From NCBI GenBank assembly GCA_914767715.1, contig OU612072.1, positions 3,100,001 to 3,164,000 of the forward strand: a DNA stretch of 64,000 nucleotides, written 5' to 3'. Position numbers and translations under genes: made by a program. Below, piece by piece: positions 36,901-51,219 of the stretch. The DNA is from Membranipora membranacea (Eukaryota; Bryozoa; Gymnolaemata; Cheilostomatida; Membraniporidae). The notes beneath the pieces were generated by a model. That model was given only the letters and a program-made list of their open reading frames with translations, was not told the origin of the DNA and made no database searches. How positions within the stretch are numbered: the first letter of the stretch is position 1; every line of letters starts with the position of its first letter.

Positions 36901-39900
36901 CATGGCAGGATTATGGACAATAGATCCATCACCATTAGTGGAGCAGATGCAAAACCAGTTATTGTCTGATAAATAGATTACTTTTAATACTTTCCTCCAA
37001 TGCTCACGATGACAATGCATTTCGTTGCCCAACTGTACGGTTTAGAACAGTGGTTCTTCTTTTAGCCTGAGAACATGTTACCGTCTGGAGCTGCTGGTGA
37101 GGGTGGTATGGAGGACGTCTCATTAGCACAGCTACAGGAGATGAGAGAGAGGTCTAAGGTTCTAAGGGAGCAGGTCTTGCAGGTGCAGAGGACTGTCCAA
37201 ACCAAGGTTTGTTGTCATGTCGTTACGTCATGTTGTAACTATTACTATTACGTATTACTTACTACTTACCAGTAATAAAGACTTACTATACCATGTGATA
37301 TGACATCTGATGTCTACGTAGGTCCTGCCTTGGTCATGATTAGGATAGTTTGAGGTCATTCAGTAAAGGGTGGCTTGAAACAATACTGTTTGACCTTGGC
37401 CCTTGGACCTTTGACCCTATCACACAGTAGGGACATAATAATTCCTTACTGCGCAATGCCATCTATCTAGCTTATTTTATTCAGGACAGCCCTAGTATTA
37501 AAATTAAGATAAAAAAAATGAGGATAACAATGTGACTGTATTGTGTTGGTGACTTTGTATTGAAGTATCTTAGGCGTTGTTAATTAGGGAGAAGATTTAC
37601 CATGTGTGCAGATATACAGCTGTAATCTAGCCGATAATTGCCCAAAAGATTGTAAATTGTTCTCATTGTGGTCACAATACTTGATATGAGAAGTGGCGTT
37701 AGTGCATTTCTCACTGTGTGCTTGGTTGATTAATACCCCCCATCATCTACTACAGGAAGGACAGCTACAGCGCCTCAAGAATGAGCGCCTACCGCCAGAT
37801 GAGATCAGGCAAGAAAACGAGAAGTTAGCTCGGCTTCAAGAAAGAATAAATATGCAGGAGGCTCGACTACGGAAACTCAAGGAAACTAAGAGCAAAATAG
37901 CCCAGCAAGTCATCATCAACAACAATATAAGTAAGTCTGGTGGCTGATAAAACATACAGATGACGTGCGCACACCACTGCACACCACTGCACAACACACA
38001 GGTTTTTAGCTAGAAACCGTGAGTCAAGCGCTGTTTCAAGGCTCTCTAGTACAACCTCCTCATGGCCGGCCTCTGCAGCATGAAGCCACCCCTGTGTGTT
38101 GATGAACATCTCAATCGATCACTTCAAATCTATCCCTCACTGCATATTTATCAGTTTCAGTATTTTTGACACAAAACAATGTGTTTTTGCTGTTGCTCAG
38201 CCAGTGAAGCAGCCAAAATCATTATTGTCAGCGCAAATTCGCTATCGTAGCTGATTGGGCTGATTGGGCTGAACTTTTCCAGATTTTTTATGGGAATGAC
38301 ACTGTTTCCTCAAAAGTCCACAGCCCACTCATTTTTGCCAGTTAGTTCTGCGTTTGGTAATTGTTGTGGCAGATTTGATGAAACACCAATCACAACAAAA
38401 TGGATATCAATCACCTGTTCTCTGAACTGAAGAGTATGATTTCATACCACCACCCTCCTCCACTAAAGACAAGACAAGATCGCATAATGATATGCAGGAT
38501 TAACTGTTTACTTCCCACTGAATATTATTGTGGTGTGGTGGTTAACAGCCAGGGCAATTCATGCTAGTAGTCACATCACAACACATAACCCAAAACATAT
38601 GAGTGACGAGGCTGTTGTTTGTAGTCCATTTTGTACAGTTATTATGTGGATCTGATGTGACACTGCGACTTGGTACCACTGATAATTCTCTTTTCCACAG
38701 ATGCCGAGTTGGATGGTCTGAAGAACAATCTATCAAGTAAAGAAAAAGAAATGGTTGAAATAGACCAAGTTATCAACCAGCTTAACTCTAAACTCCATCA
38801 GGTAGGACAGCCATGTATAACCCCCCCCCCCCCCCAATTATTATTTGTATTCTCTGAAGATGGTATATTTTTATCCATGAATGATGAACATGCATGAACA
38901 TGTAGTTGCAATCCAAGAATTTTGTTTGGTGTCTTTCCACTGTCCTGTTAGTCATAATGTGTTCAGATATCTCGTATCTTGATAGTGATGTGTAACCATA
39001 AACGGTACTTGATAATCTGCCCACCAATTATCTATCATGTTAACCTATCATCATAAGTATCATTCTTTAGGCAAAGACAGAGAATGCAAACAAAAACTCA
39101 AAGAGAGCTCATAATCTGAACAGAATTGAGAAACTACGCCAAGAAATGCTGGTGAGTTGTTTCACTGGTCGCTGGTTATTTGAGTATGTATCTTCAGTTG
39201 AGACCTATCAGCTAGAAATTCCTCATGATATTTTCAACTTAGCATCATGTGCACTCTGATTGCAATATTTTCTTTCTTGACAACACCAGTTGGATGTCAT
39301 AAGGAGTTGTCTGCACTAGGAATTTGAGTAAATAACTCCTGAGGTTAGGTGGTTAGTTGACAGCTGATGATGCTCTTCTTTGTGTATATTATAGTCCCAT
39401 AAGAGAGTCACTGAGTCGGTGCAGGGCAAGTTCTCTACACAGCGCGAGGCTGTCCAGAATAAAAAAGAAGAAATGAATAAAGTGGATCTGCAAATAGCTG
39501 AGTTATGGAGGAAATTGCAACAAGCTAAAGGTAGGTTTTCTTTTTTTCTGTTTTTCTTGCTCATTTAAATTTTGGTATGAATTTAGTGTTTATTATGTTT
39601 ACCATCACAGTATCATTCATGTAGATAGAATTGGATGGCCTATTATAAAAAACAAGTTATGCTCTCTACTGAATATAAATATTTCCCTTAGCCCTTTTAT
39701 GATCTGAATCTGTGAGTCGATTTGAAAGGTCGTGGTAGAAATTCACTCTGTTTATTTTTATTTCCCCATCAGCAGCTCAGCAGCAGGCCCCTCAGAAATC
39801 AGCCACAGCTATAGCAGCTGTCGGACCCTTTGAGCACAAACCCCTCGTCAACTCTGCCCCTGTAGATAACTCCCTACCGGCTCCTCATAAACCACATGAG

Positions 39901-42900
39901 ATAGATATAAAACTGGTGGAGCGGAACGGAGGCAGCGGTCAGAGTTCTCCTAATATCAGCGGTAAGTTACCTGATCAAAGTGAGCAGGACCAAATGTACA
40001 AGACCAGCTGCTCGTTATTATACTGAGTTATCAAATCAAAAAGTCATTTAATGTTCAAATGATGCCTAATAGTTAATGTGTGAGGTTTTGGCAGCCCTGT
40101 GGAAACATCAAAGCTCAGTCAATCGAATTGTCTTATTAAGTTCCATAATTTTTTTATATTTAGCTGATGAGAGAGAACCGTACTCTGTACAAACAGTCAA
40201 ACCCCCACCCATTCCTCCCACTGTGAGCGGTACAGCGAACTCCCCGAGGAATTCTCCTCGTCTCATGAGCAGCTTTGGAAAGAGATTACCAGCAGCGGAG
40301 CAGTCACTCACCACCCCTAACGCTAATTATAATGGTGCTAGAACCTCACCTACACAACTAAGTAGCTTAAGAAGCTCCTCAAGTGATCAACTCCTCAGGT
40401 ATGTGGACTTACAAACCAATAAAACTTAAAGATTAAAAGATAAGTCTTAGAAACTAAGTCAAGTCACCCAAGGAGTTAGAGACTCCTTGAGTCAACCAAA
40501 CAGAGATTCTAGGACTGTAGTCGAGATTAGTTGTATTGCAAATTTGAATATCATTAACAATAATTAATCCCAAAAATCTACCAAGGGGGAAATTTTGGTG
40601 TTCAATGTGTGTGTCCTACCCGTATATCTGTCTATATTTATATCCTAAATAAATTTGTCATCATTGGAAATATCTTACTCATGTACAATGAAGTGTGTCT
40701 GGTTGTATTTGACAGATCTGAAGGCAACAAAAATGGTGCTGCTCCTGGAATTCCCCACAGTTCTAGTGATTCAAATTTACACAACCATTCACCTAGCAGA
40801 ACACAGCAAGGGAATTCCACACCGCAAGCCAACCGTATTAATAGTCCTGTTCTGCGAGTTACTAGTCCTAGAACAGCTCCCGTAGGTGAAATGAAACTAG
40901 AGAAAGGGCCTGTTCGACAGTTTAAACAGATTCCCCAGCAACCAAAACCAAAAGCTTCAGAAACCGACAATAAGCCAAAGAACTTTAACGCCAAACCCAG
41001 ACCATTTGGTGTTCCTCCTACACCGCAACAACTGCCCCAAAATTCACCTCCCATCAGGACAGAACCTGTTCAGAAACCATCACAAAACATTCAACAGCCG
41101 AAAAATAATGTGCTAGATTCCAGTCTAGATAACAGGACTCAGCCTCAAGATATAAGCAATCAATCTACAGATGATGCTAAGAGAGGCAGAGAGATGGTAA
41201 ATTCTACCTCCATTCCACAGAGAGTTTATCCAGCCACTCCTATCATGGGACGGCAGCAGCTGAACTCCAACTCTGGTCCCGGCTCTCCTCAACATATAAG
41301 AGGGAGTAACAATATGTCACCTCAACAACAGGCGCTGGATCAGTCACCAAATACACAAGGGTGAGTAAGAGAGGGTAATCTCTGGTACTAACACTTATAA
41401 TATCAACTCTGAGATAGTCACCCATTCGACTGGCGGGTAGTAGGGGAACACTTCAATAGTTGTTCTGAATATTGATGGTAATGTTCAATCATTTATGGTT
41501 TGATGTAAGCCAAGTCCTTAGATTGCCAAGAGGAAAAGTGTCTTCGGATTTTTAATTCAAGTAATCGTTGGATGCTGACTGACAACGCCGATATATAACA
41601 ATAATAAAATAAATTTGTTTTTAGCAACGAGTCTTCTCATCCAAAAATGCAGAGCCCAAGATATGCCACTAGAAGTCAAATTTCGGATACTTATATACCA
41701 CAAGTGAACCGGGATAGATTAGAGCAATACAGGTTAGTTCATACCTCTGATGAAGCACTTTTTTTTCAAACTGTTCGCTGATTCAAATTAAATTCAAATC
41801 TTCACGAATGGATGGTTTTCTTCACCCAAATTGTTCTAGTGCAGTGTTTCATTGCCCACTTTCACACATCATTTATTGCTATTCCAGGAGAGATATGGAG
41901 AGAGCAGTAAGGGACGCGTCCTCTCCACCAGTGATACCCCCCTCCAACAGTCCACCAACACTAGACTCTCTACCTAAACCTCCATCTCCTCCCTCATCAC
42001 AATCCTCACAGGATTTGTCTGCACCTCAACCAGGGGAGGATATAATATTGCCTCCACCCCCTATACCCGACTCCCCCTCTCCTCCTACGCTCCCTGTGGA
42101 GACGGCTAGTGTAGAAGTGAAGAATGATGAGAGACTCGGAGCAGAGACGGACTCAGCTAACAACTCACTCACAGTGTCGGAGGTAAACGATATTATAGTT
42201 ATAGAATTATGTATTATATATAGTACATATTATAGTATTATGGTTGTTTAAATTACACTTTGCCTATCTCAACTTCCTGGTCAACGTTGTACTAGTTTTT
42301 TTGATGCCTCAACACACAATAATCTGATGAGAGGTCTTTTTACTAAAACATCTGCTTTGTCTTGTTTGTGAAGCGCTTATACAAGGTTTGTTTATATTTG
42401 CAGCCGGCAGTGATTACTACACCCGCTGTGCCTCCCCCTCCACCTCCCGCTCAGCCAGTACTCGGGGATATCATTTCGACAACACTTTCGAATTCGAGGG
42501 AGGATCGACGTAGAAAGACGTCCCCTGAAGATGATATCGTCGAGATATACGCCACTGTAGATCATGAGCAGATGAAAAATGTTAAACCCATTATTAAGTA
42601 AGTCAGGCTATGTACCCTAAGGCTATGTACTCTAAAGCTATGTGCCCTAAGGCTATGTACCCAAAAGCTCTGTATATTAAGGATTTGTATCTTAGGGCTA
42701 TGTTCTGGTTCACCCTCAACTAAACATGGAGTGATCATTAGCTTTTGAGGGAACTGCCAAAAATTAAATCTACATTTAACTTTGTTTATTTGTTCCCCCT
42801 TCATATCAAGTAAGTAATGAACGTAGGAGAAGAAACTTCTTACTGAAATTGAGTAACTAAATAATTGCATTATGATAATATACATAGTATGTATTATGAT

Positions 42901-45632
42901 TGTATAGAATGATGCTATGTTTGAGATAAACCAATCAAGCGATGAATCTGTGTTTAATGAGATTTATTTACCCTGTTTCAGAAAAAGAAGAGATACTGTG
43001 GATGGAGCTCTTCTCTCGACGTCTCGATTTGATAACGCCAGATTCCATCCTCTAGTCATCCTGTTGGATACAGCTCTAAACGGCACAGTGGATGAAGTAC
43101 AAGATATCTTACCCCGTGTATGTACTCTAAAGCATTGTATAACATAGCATAAGCATTGTACCATAAGGCTATGTACCCGAAAGCATTGTACTATAAGGCT
43201 ATGTATCCGAAGGATTTGTACCCTACGGATAAATTTTCTGTTCACTCTCAACTAAACATTGAGTGCAACATTGACTTAAGGAGAAACTCTCTAAATTTAA
43301 ATCTTCATATAACTTTGTTTACTTCTTCCCCTTACATCAATTGTCCAGATGACACAGTAGATGAAGCTCTTTATTACCCCTGTACTCCATTCCATCTATA
43401 AACCTTGAAGCGCCTCTAACTCTCTTTACACATTATTGTAATCTATATATAACCTTTGAATCATGCCTCGTATTGCCGATATTTGTAGGTACCAGACCCG
43501 AGCTCCTCTAATGATGAGGGGATAACAGCCCTACATAACGCTATCTGTGCCGGACACCTGGACATAGTACAGACTCTGGTAGAGTTCGGTGTCGATGTGA
43601 ACGCTGTAGATACTGATGGATGGACTCCTCTTCATTGTGCTGCTAGCTGTAATAATCAACCTGTTGTAAGTTGTCATATGTCACCCTGTTACCCATATAC
43701 AGTCAAGTCAAGTCAAGATATGTGATATGATATGTGGTATAGTATGCGATATGATATGTGATACCATCTGTGAATTTATATGTGATATTATATGTGATAT
43801 TAAATGTGATATGATATGTGATATGGTATGCAACATGAAATGTGACTTATCAACTATTCCAAAATGTGATCACACCACCAGTGTGATCAAAAAAGTAGCA
43901 ACAGCAAACTATTACTGTAGAACCATCATGCTTCTCAGCATGGTTTTTCACTCATAACTTCTGGACTAATTTGTCAATGACCTTTTTACATTCACATTAT
44001 ATCCATCAATGTCTCAAATTGCATATTGTAAAGTTTTGAGGATGGATGCATAACTTCCTGAGATATAGCCAGATAAAAAAGCTCCTCTCGATTTTGTTGA
44101 TTTGCTTGTTTTGATGGCTCCCTGCAGGTCACACGACTTGTCACAACGTAATGCTATTTCAGACTGATTAGAGTATTGGCTGTTGTGATGATAGCTTTCA
44201 TGGTACCGATAAAGATAGCTTAGGAAATTAATCTTGAGCTATTCTACAAACTTCATGAATTTCCATGTACACCATCCATCTGTGTAGCTCTATAGATGTG
44301 TTGTGGGACCACAAAAGGTAAACTGAACACCAGGTTTTGATGACTTAGCAGCCTAACAGTGACAGTGTGGGTTGTCTTCTTGTAAATCTTATCCTATCTA
44401 TGTACTGTTGACAGGTGGAGTATTTAGTTTCGAGAGGTGCTTGTATACTGGCCACTACATATAGTGACTCGGAAACAGCCCGAGAAAAGTGTGAAATGGA
44501 CGAGGAGGGTTATGACGGCACAAGCAAATCACTCTACAGTATGTTCTTCTTTCGTTTCTAAATTTAAAAACTTAATTTTAGTTTTCATTACTATATTACC
44601 ATTACCATGCTATATTTTATGTGCAAACAAGAGTTTGTTTGCACATAAAATATAGCATGTAATGAAAACTGTACAATATTGAACAAGGTCAGCAATCTTT
44701 TCTCATGATCCATCGCCCACCATTGTTGGGTGGTGGGTCTTGTGTGGGAGTGTGGTGGGTGGCTGTGGTTTATAATGGAGTGGAATGCCCACACCAAAGT
44801 TTAGCGCTTATCTAGATTTCAATAAGATTGCGTTGTATCAGACACATTTTCATGCGGTTATGGTACATCAACAAAATGCTGCAAAAACAAATTTGATCTG
44901 ATTATTTAACACTTAAATTCAACTGATTCATATCTGTATAGTTCTAATGACGTGCTTGGCCTAATAATGTAAGAATAATATAATAATCATATAAGAATCA
45001 TATAAGAATCATATAAGAATCAAATAAGAATCAAATAAGAATATTATAAGAAAATTATAAGAAAATTTTAAGAATCATCTAAGAATAATAAATAAGCACG
45101 TTTCGGCTAACAATTTTCTCATTTTTCACTTCTAGATATGGAGATGAAGTTGGGCCTGGTTGAGCAGGTATACTGCGTATATGATTATAAGGCTGAGTCT
45201 GAGGACGAACTTACTCTGCGTATAAACGATCGTATGACGATACTACGCAGGGGAGACAAACACGAACAAGACTGGTGGTGGGCTCGGTGCGGAGATAACG
45301 AGGGATATGTCGCCAAAAATCTACTCGCTGTAAGTACATATCAAAATGTATATCAGCCTTGATTTATAATGACTTACTTTTCAACTACACTGCCTTTGGC
45401 GTATTCACTGTTGGGAGGAGAGTTAACAAATATACTGATAATCAAGTTTTGAATGATCAAAAGATTTATGTTTAAACTCAAGAGATAGAATAATGTTTTC
45501 ATTGAAACCATAACTTACACTCCTAAACGCAGTTCTTAATGTGGCATGGTTGACAGTTATAATTCTCTCTTTGTTCAGTTCACTCCTCGAGTTAAGCCAA
45601 AATATACAGCTGTGACTCAACCCGGATCGTGA
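27955..45632 (+). CDS. ASPP: ASPP-family protein (apoptosis-stimulating of p53 protein; PP1 regulatory subunit 13)
   Basis: Regulator that binds p53-family proteins and protein phosphatase 1 through its C-terminus. Eighteen coding exons: 27955-28012, 33852-34108, 37066-37206, 37756-37930, 38701-38801, 39071-39151, 39395-39530, 39773-39961, 40164-40398, 40716-41360, 41625-41732, 41888-42182, 42404-42597, 42982-43117, 43489-43665, 44415-44538, 45136-45329 and 45579-45632. They sum to exactly 3300 bases, 1099 residues plus TGA. Residues about 120-325 are the coiled coil ([40 protein letters not shown]), then the conserved AIAAVGPFE block. About 380-870 is Pro/Ser-rich disordered sequence. About 885-1015 holds the ankyrin repeats ([36 protein letters not shown]). 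About 1025-1082 is an SH3 domain ([26 protein letters not shown]). The start ATG has an in-frame stop at 27931. No Ras-association domain is seen, unlike vertebrate ASPP1/2 but like iASPP. A missed upstream exon cannot be fully excluded. Confidence 0.95.
28013..33851 (+). other. Large first coding intron of ASPP
   Basis: 5.8 kb intron between GTAAGT at 28013 and a CACAG acceptor. Contains a (CAC)n run near 30777 and short AT repeats at 31130. No nested gene was recognised. Confidence 0.6.
35731..35935. repeat. 35-bp tandem repeat plus hairpin in ASPP intron 2
   Basis: Two 35-bp units (35731-35765 and 35766-35800, acttcttatccctgacagag...) are followed by a perfect 14-bp hairpin: ccagtgagggtggg at 35802-35815 against cccaccctcactgg at 35824-35837. 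A partial third unit at 35841 and further inverted matches run to about 35935. Confidence 0.75.
42605..42710 (+). repeat. Degenerate 'ctatgtaccctaaagg' repeats in ASPP intron after exon 13
   Basis: About six loose copies of a 15-16-bp unit. The same unit recurs at 43140-43235 in the next intron. After both arrays comes ctcaactaaaca and then related sequence, showing that the two introns share ancestry by duplication. Confidence 0.7.
43349..43402 (+). pseudogene. Decayed duplicate of ASPP exon 14
   Basis: After an acceptor-like tccag, the sequence reads [17 protein letters not shown] then stop. ASPP exon 14 (42982-43117) starts [24 protein letters not shown]. The intronic sequence before both is also similar (ctcaactaaacat..., aactttgtttacttc). 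So exon 14 and its upstream intron were duplicated, and the second copy is broken by a stop and lacks the rest of the exon. Confidence 0.7.
43705..43850 (+). repeat. Degenerate 'tgatatgatatg' tandem repeat in ASPP intron
   Basis: Loose repetition of gatatgatatgtgatat-like units after exon 15. It produces a spurious Cys/Ile/Asp-rich reading frame. Confidence 0.8.
44606..44659. repeat. Perfect 25-bp-arm hairpin in ASPP intron
   Basis: Arms 44606-44630 and 44635-44659 (catgctatattttatgtgca..., inverted) are perfectly complementary around a 4-base loop. The match resumes further out (agttttcatta against taatgaaaact) after a 15-base bulge. Confidence 0.9.
44985..45085 (+). repeat. AT-rich 'atataagaatc' tandem repeat in ASPP intron
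   Basis: About nine loose 10-12-bp units (catataagaat, caaataagaat, attataagaaa) just before the SH3-domain exon. Low complexity. Confidence 0.8.
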
Positions 45633-45750
45633 GCTGCGGAGATGTGTAGCCTCGTATCCTCGCGTGCAATATAAGCAGTCGTCATATCATGAGTCAAGTA
45701 GTTCTCTTTTCAACAAGACTGTGTTCGTAACTTTCCCACTAATGCCAACG

Positions 45751-45756
45751 AATAAA
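45751..45756 (+). terminator. Candidate polyadenylation signal of the ASPP gene
   Basis: A perfect AATAAA lies about 120 bases after the ASPP stop codon, where a polyA signal is expected. No transcript evidence is available. Confidence 0.5.
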
Positions 45757-46414
45757 CGTTTTTGGTTGCAGATATTTTCTTTATACTTTTACTGTGATGT
45801 CCAAAAACATATCAGTTCTGATTGAACAAATGTCTTCTTTTTGTGATTATTTTTCGGACGAACTATGCAGTGGCGTAATGAACATTATTTTTTTGCCGCA
45901 CAGTTTTGCAACACTTTTCGACGCAATAGTATTTAAAATACATTTTACATAGTCAAATGCAAAATATTTACTTTCTGATAAATAGTCCCTTTTGCCATCA
46001 TGGTCTGATGGTTTCAATAGTCTTTTTTTTTTCGTTACCAGACAGAATTGTCCTGGGATGTCAATATTATTTGTCTCAAAGACTTCTAATTTTTGAGTAA
46101 TGTTATTCAACACTTATTTTATGATACTAACAAAAAGAAGATGCGTACAACAGGAACCTAGTACCCATAAGCTGGCAGTTATCAGGTCTTGTAACTGCTC
46201 AGTCTAAAGACAAGATGTATATATCAATAATAGTATTATGGTCATGTTGAAAATAATAAAAGTATTCAATCACATGGTTCTTTCTATTGCTAGCATTATT
46301 TTTTACAAACTTAATGTGCCACAAACCTTATTCATATTTCAGTAATGGGGAGCAGCTTGTCACTTCAAATTGACACATTTTTCCTGACCAATAACTTTGA
46401 GTAACCTCTCAATG

Positions 46415-46486
46415 TATGGTACAGTCTGAGATGGTTGTAGTATGGTACAGTCTGAGATGGTTTTAGTATGGTACAGTCTGAGATGG
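46415..46486 (+). repeat. 26-bp tandem repeat, nearly three units
   Basis: tatggtacagtctgagatgg plus a 6-base linker, repeated at 46415, 46441 and 46467, between the convergent ASPP and PSMA6 genes. Confidence 0.9.
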
Positions 46487-46965
46487 ATATTCTAACATTA
46501 GCTTACAAAGTAGACACCGATACAATGTCTCTATTGTACACTGGTCACAGTGATCTCGTGGATTTTTGCAAACATTGGCCTCTCATACAAATATCTTGGC
46601 AACCAGTTCTTCGTTTCCGATTCCGCTTTTATCATTCTCCCTGCTTTGAAATGACCGTTATTCTTCCCAGTAACAGCCGATTTCACATTACTGCTATAGT
46701 TAGCTTTTGGGTTTCAATTTTGCTGAAATTAATAAGTCATGACTTGCCCCCCTTTAACAATGAGCTGACAACTTCCATTTTATGGTAGCAACAAAAAATA
46801 GGTACTATGCATACTTAATTGTTCTCGACAGTTATCAGTGCTGAAATTGCTGATAATTGTCCACTTAATATGAAAATTATAGTATGATGACGTTAAATAT
46901 AAAAAGTTATTCAGTTAAAGAAAGATTATTTTTATTACAATCAGGTGTGGTTAGCAGCATATGGT

Positions 46966-46993
46966 CACAGAGTAAGGATATCCTTACTCTGTG
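46966..46993. repeat. Perfect 28-bp palindrome
   Basis: cacagagtaaggat followed at once by its exact reverse complement, with no loop. Lies between ASPP and PSMA6. Confidence 0.9.
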
Positions 46994-47228
46994 ATATGGT
47001 ATAGTTTAGATAGTGACCTTTCTTGACCACAGAAACTCAATGAGTTGTAATTAGTCTGACCTTTGACAACTACAAGCTATAGACCACTGCATGACATCAA
47101 CTCAATAAGGTGTAAGTAAAGCATGCTGGATAGTCACTTTGTCATAACTTTTTTCTATTGATCCTTGGTTTTATCCCAGTGGGAGTGCAAACGACATTTA
47201 CATTTCAGCCACCATCAACCACCCAACA

Positions 47229-47268
47229 CTAACTGTAAACAGGAAGAATTCTTCTTGTTTACAGTTAG
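47229..47268. repeat. Near-perfect 40-bp palindrome
   Basis: ctaactgtaaacaggaagaa followed by its reverse complement with one mismatched pair, about 390 bases beyond the PSMA6 stop codon. Confidence 0.85.
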
Positions 47269-47654
47269 ATCATTGGTGCTGCTCACGAACTCCCTGGTGC
47301 TGAAGTTAACAAGCCATGACATGCCTCTCCTTGCATAATGAGCTCTATTCGACTATATCAGATTTTCATTATAATCTGTAGATTCGATGAAGAGAAACAT
47401 TCATAATATACAGTTTATTTATTACAGAAACTAACATAGAACTTGGAGAAAAGTTTTTGTTTTGTTGGTGATCACAAATATAACAGCTTGAGACTATGTG
47501 AGAGAAATCATCTACTCCTGGTGGTGATGTGAACGAGTCCGGGCCGGAGATTAACTTCTGTTGTTACTACAATTGCTTTCAGTCACATAGCTGTGCGATC
47601 AATTATTGGTAGAGTTATGTAGATAATGGTTTGTTTCATTAACATATAGGCCTG

Positions 47655-50415
<2,761 letters not shown>

Positions 50416-50859
50416 TCAGTTGTTTGCAAGGAAAATTGTGGTCAAATATGCCAATTCATTCAACTTTGCTGAAAAAAGAAAACTAGAATGGAGATGTTAC
50501 CTGACAAATCAAAATCTATCAAATATTTTGGTTAAGTTCTCTTCTTGAAAAAAACCATATAGAAGATAATGAAAAAAAATCGTTAATTGATAAATATTGT
50601 TTATTAAAGTTCTAAAAAAAGTTTTATTTTTCTTTTTCTTCTGAATATGAAAATTTGTTTGAAAATATATAAGGAGTTGTCCTCTTTCAAGACAAGTAGA
50701 GGCAACTAATACAATGAAATGGAACAAAATAATAAGTTTGTCTATGACGAAGACATAAGTCCACGCTTAGTCTGTCTTGACAAGCTTTGAACAGTTTGGG
50801 CGGCGAAACATTTTCTGATGCCTTAAGGGCACAGCCACAGTTTCTGCGCTATGTTGCTC

Positions 50860-51015
50860 TCTGTTTGTAGGCAGATCGGAGCACACCTTTGGGCCAACAA
50901 ACCATCCCCAGTAGTCGATGGACTGCAGTGGGATTCGAACCCACGACCTTCAATACTTCAACTGCTTAAGGACTGGCATTCTAACCAACTGAGCCCCCTC
51001 AAACTCCTGCAGCCT
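50860..51015 (-). mobile_element. tRNA-derived SINE-like unit
   Basis: Read on the minus strand, bases 50996-50930 hold an A-box-like GGGCTCAGTTGGTTAGAATG and a B box GGGTTCGAATCCC with tRNA-like spacing, followed by a non-tRNA body. The anticodon arm does not fold as a clean cloverleaf, so it is a SINE promoter rather than a tRNA gene. It sits next to the LINE fragment. Confidence 0.6.
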
Positions 51016-51219
51016 GGCCAAATCAATTTGACAAGAGAGGATAACTCGAAAATTCTTACGTTTCTTAAGTAGATCTGTGAGCGGAAGACGTCTCTGGTCT
51101 CAGCTATACTCATCTGTGCTTCTTGTGCGTTTCTGTGAATACATCGGAACAATAATATAGGTGCAGGGTGTTTGTGCTGGAACAAAAGAGAGGAGTATAG
51201 AGATTAATAGGTTTTGGTC

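Larger units (their letters stand above)
45757..47654. other. Spacer between convergent ASPP and PSMA6
   Basis: Holds the 3' ends of both genes, a 26-bp tandem repeat and two palindromes listed separately. A minus-strand AATAAA (plus tttatt near 47416) could be the PSMA6 polyA signal. No coding signal. Confidence 0.5.

Noticed and set aside
40638..41054. 138-residue frame on the minus strand
   Set aside because: It is the complement of ASPP exon 10, whose sense frame is proven by phase and family similarity.
42562..42885. Minus-strand frame with [11 protein letters not shown] repeats
   Set aside because: Translation of the degenerate intron repeat between two proven ASPP exons.
43727..43957. 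Frame with repeated ICD residues
   Set aside because: Translation of the tgatatgatatg low-complexity repeat in an ASPP intron.
50930..50996. A functional tRNA gene
   Set aside because: A and B boxes are present but no clean acceptor stem or anticodon arm, and it is embedded in a longer repeat body.
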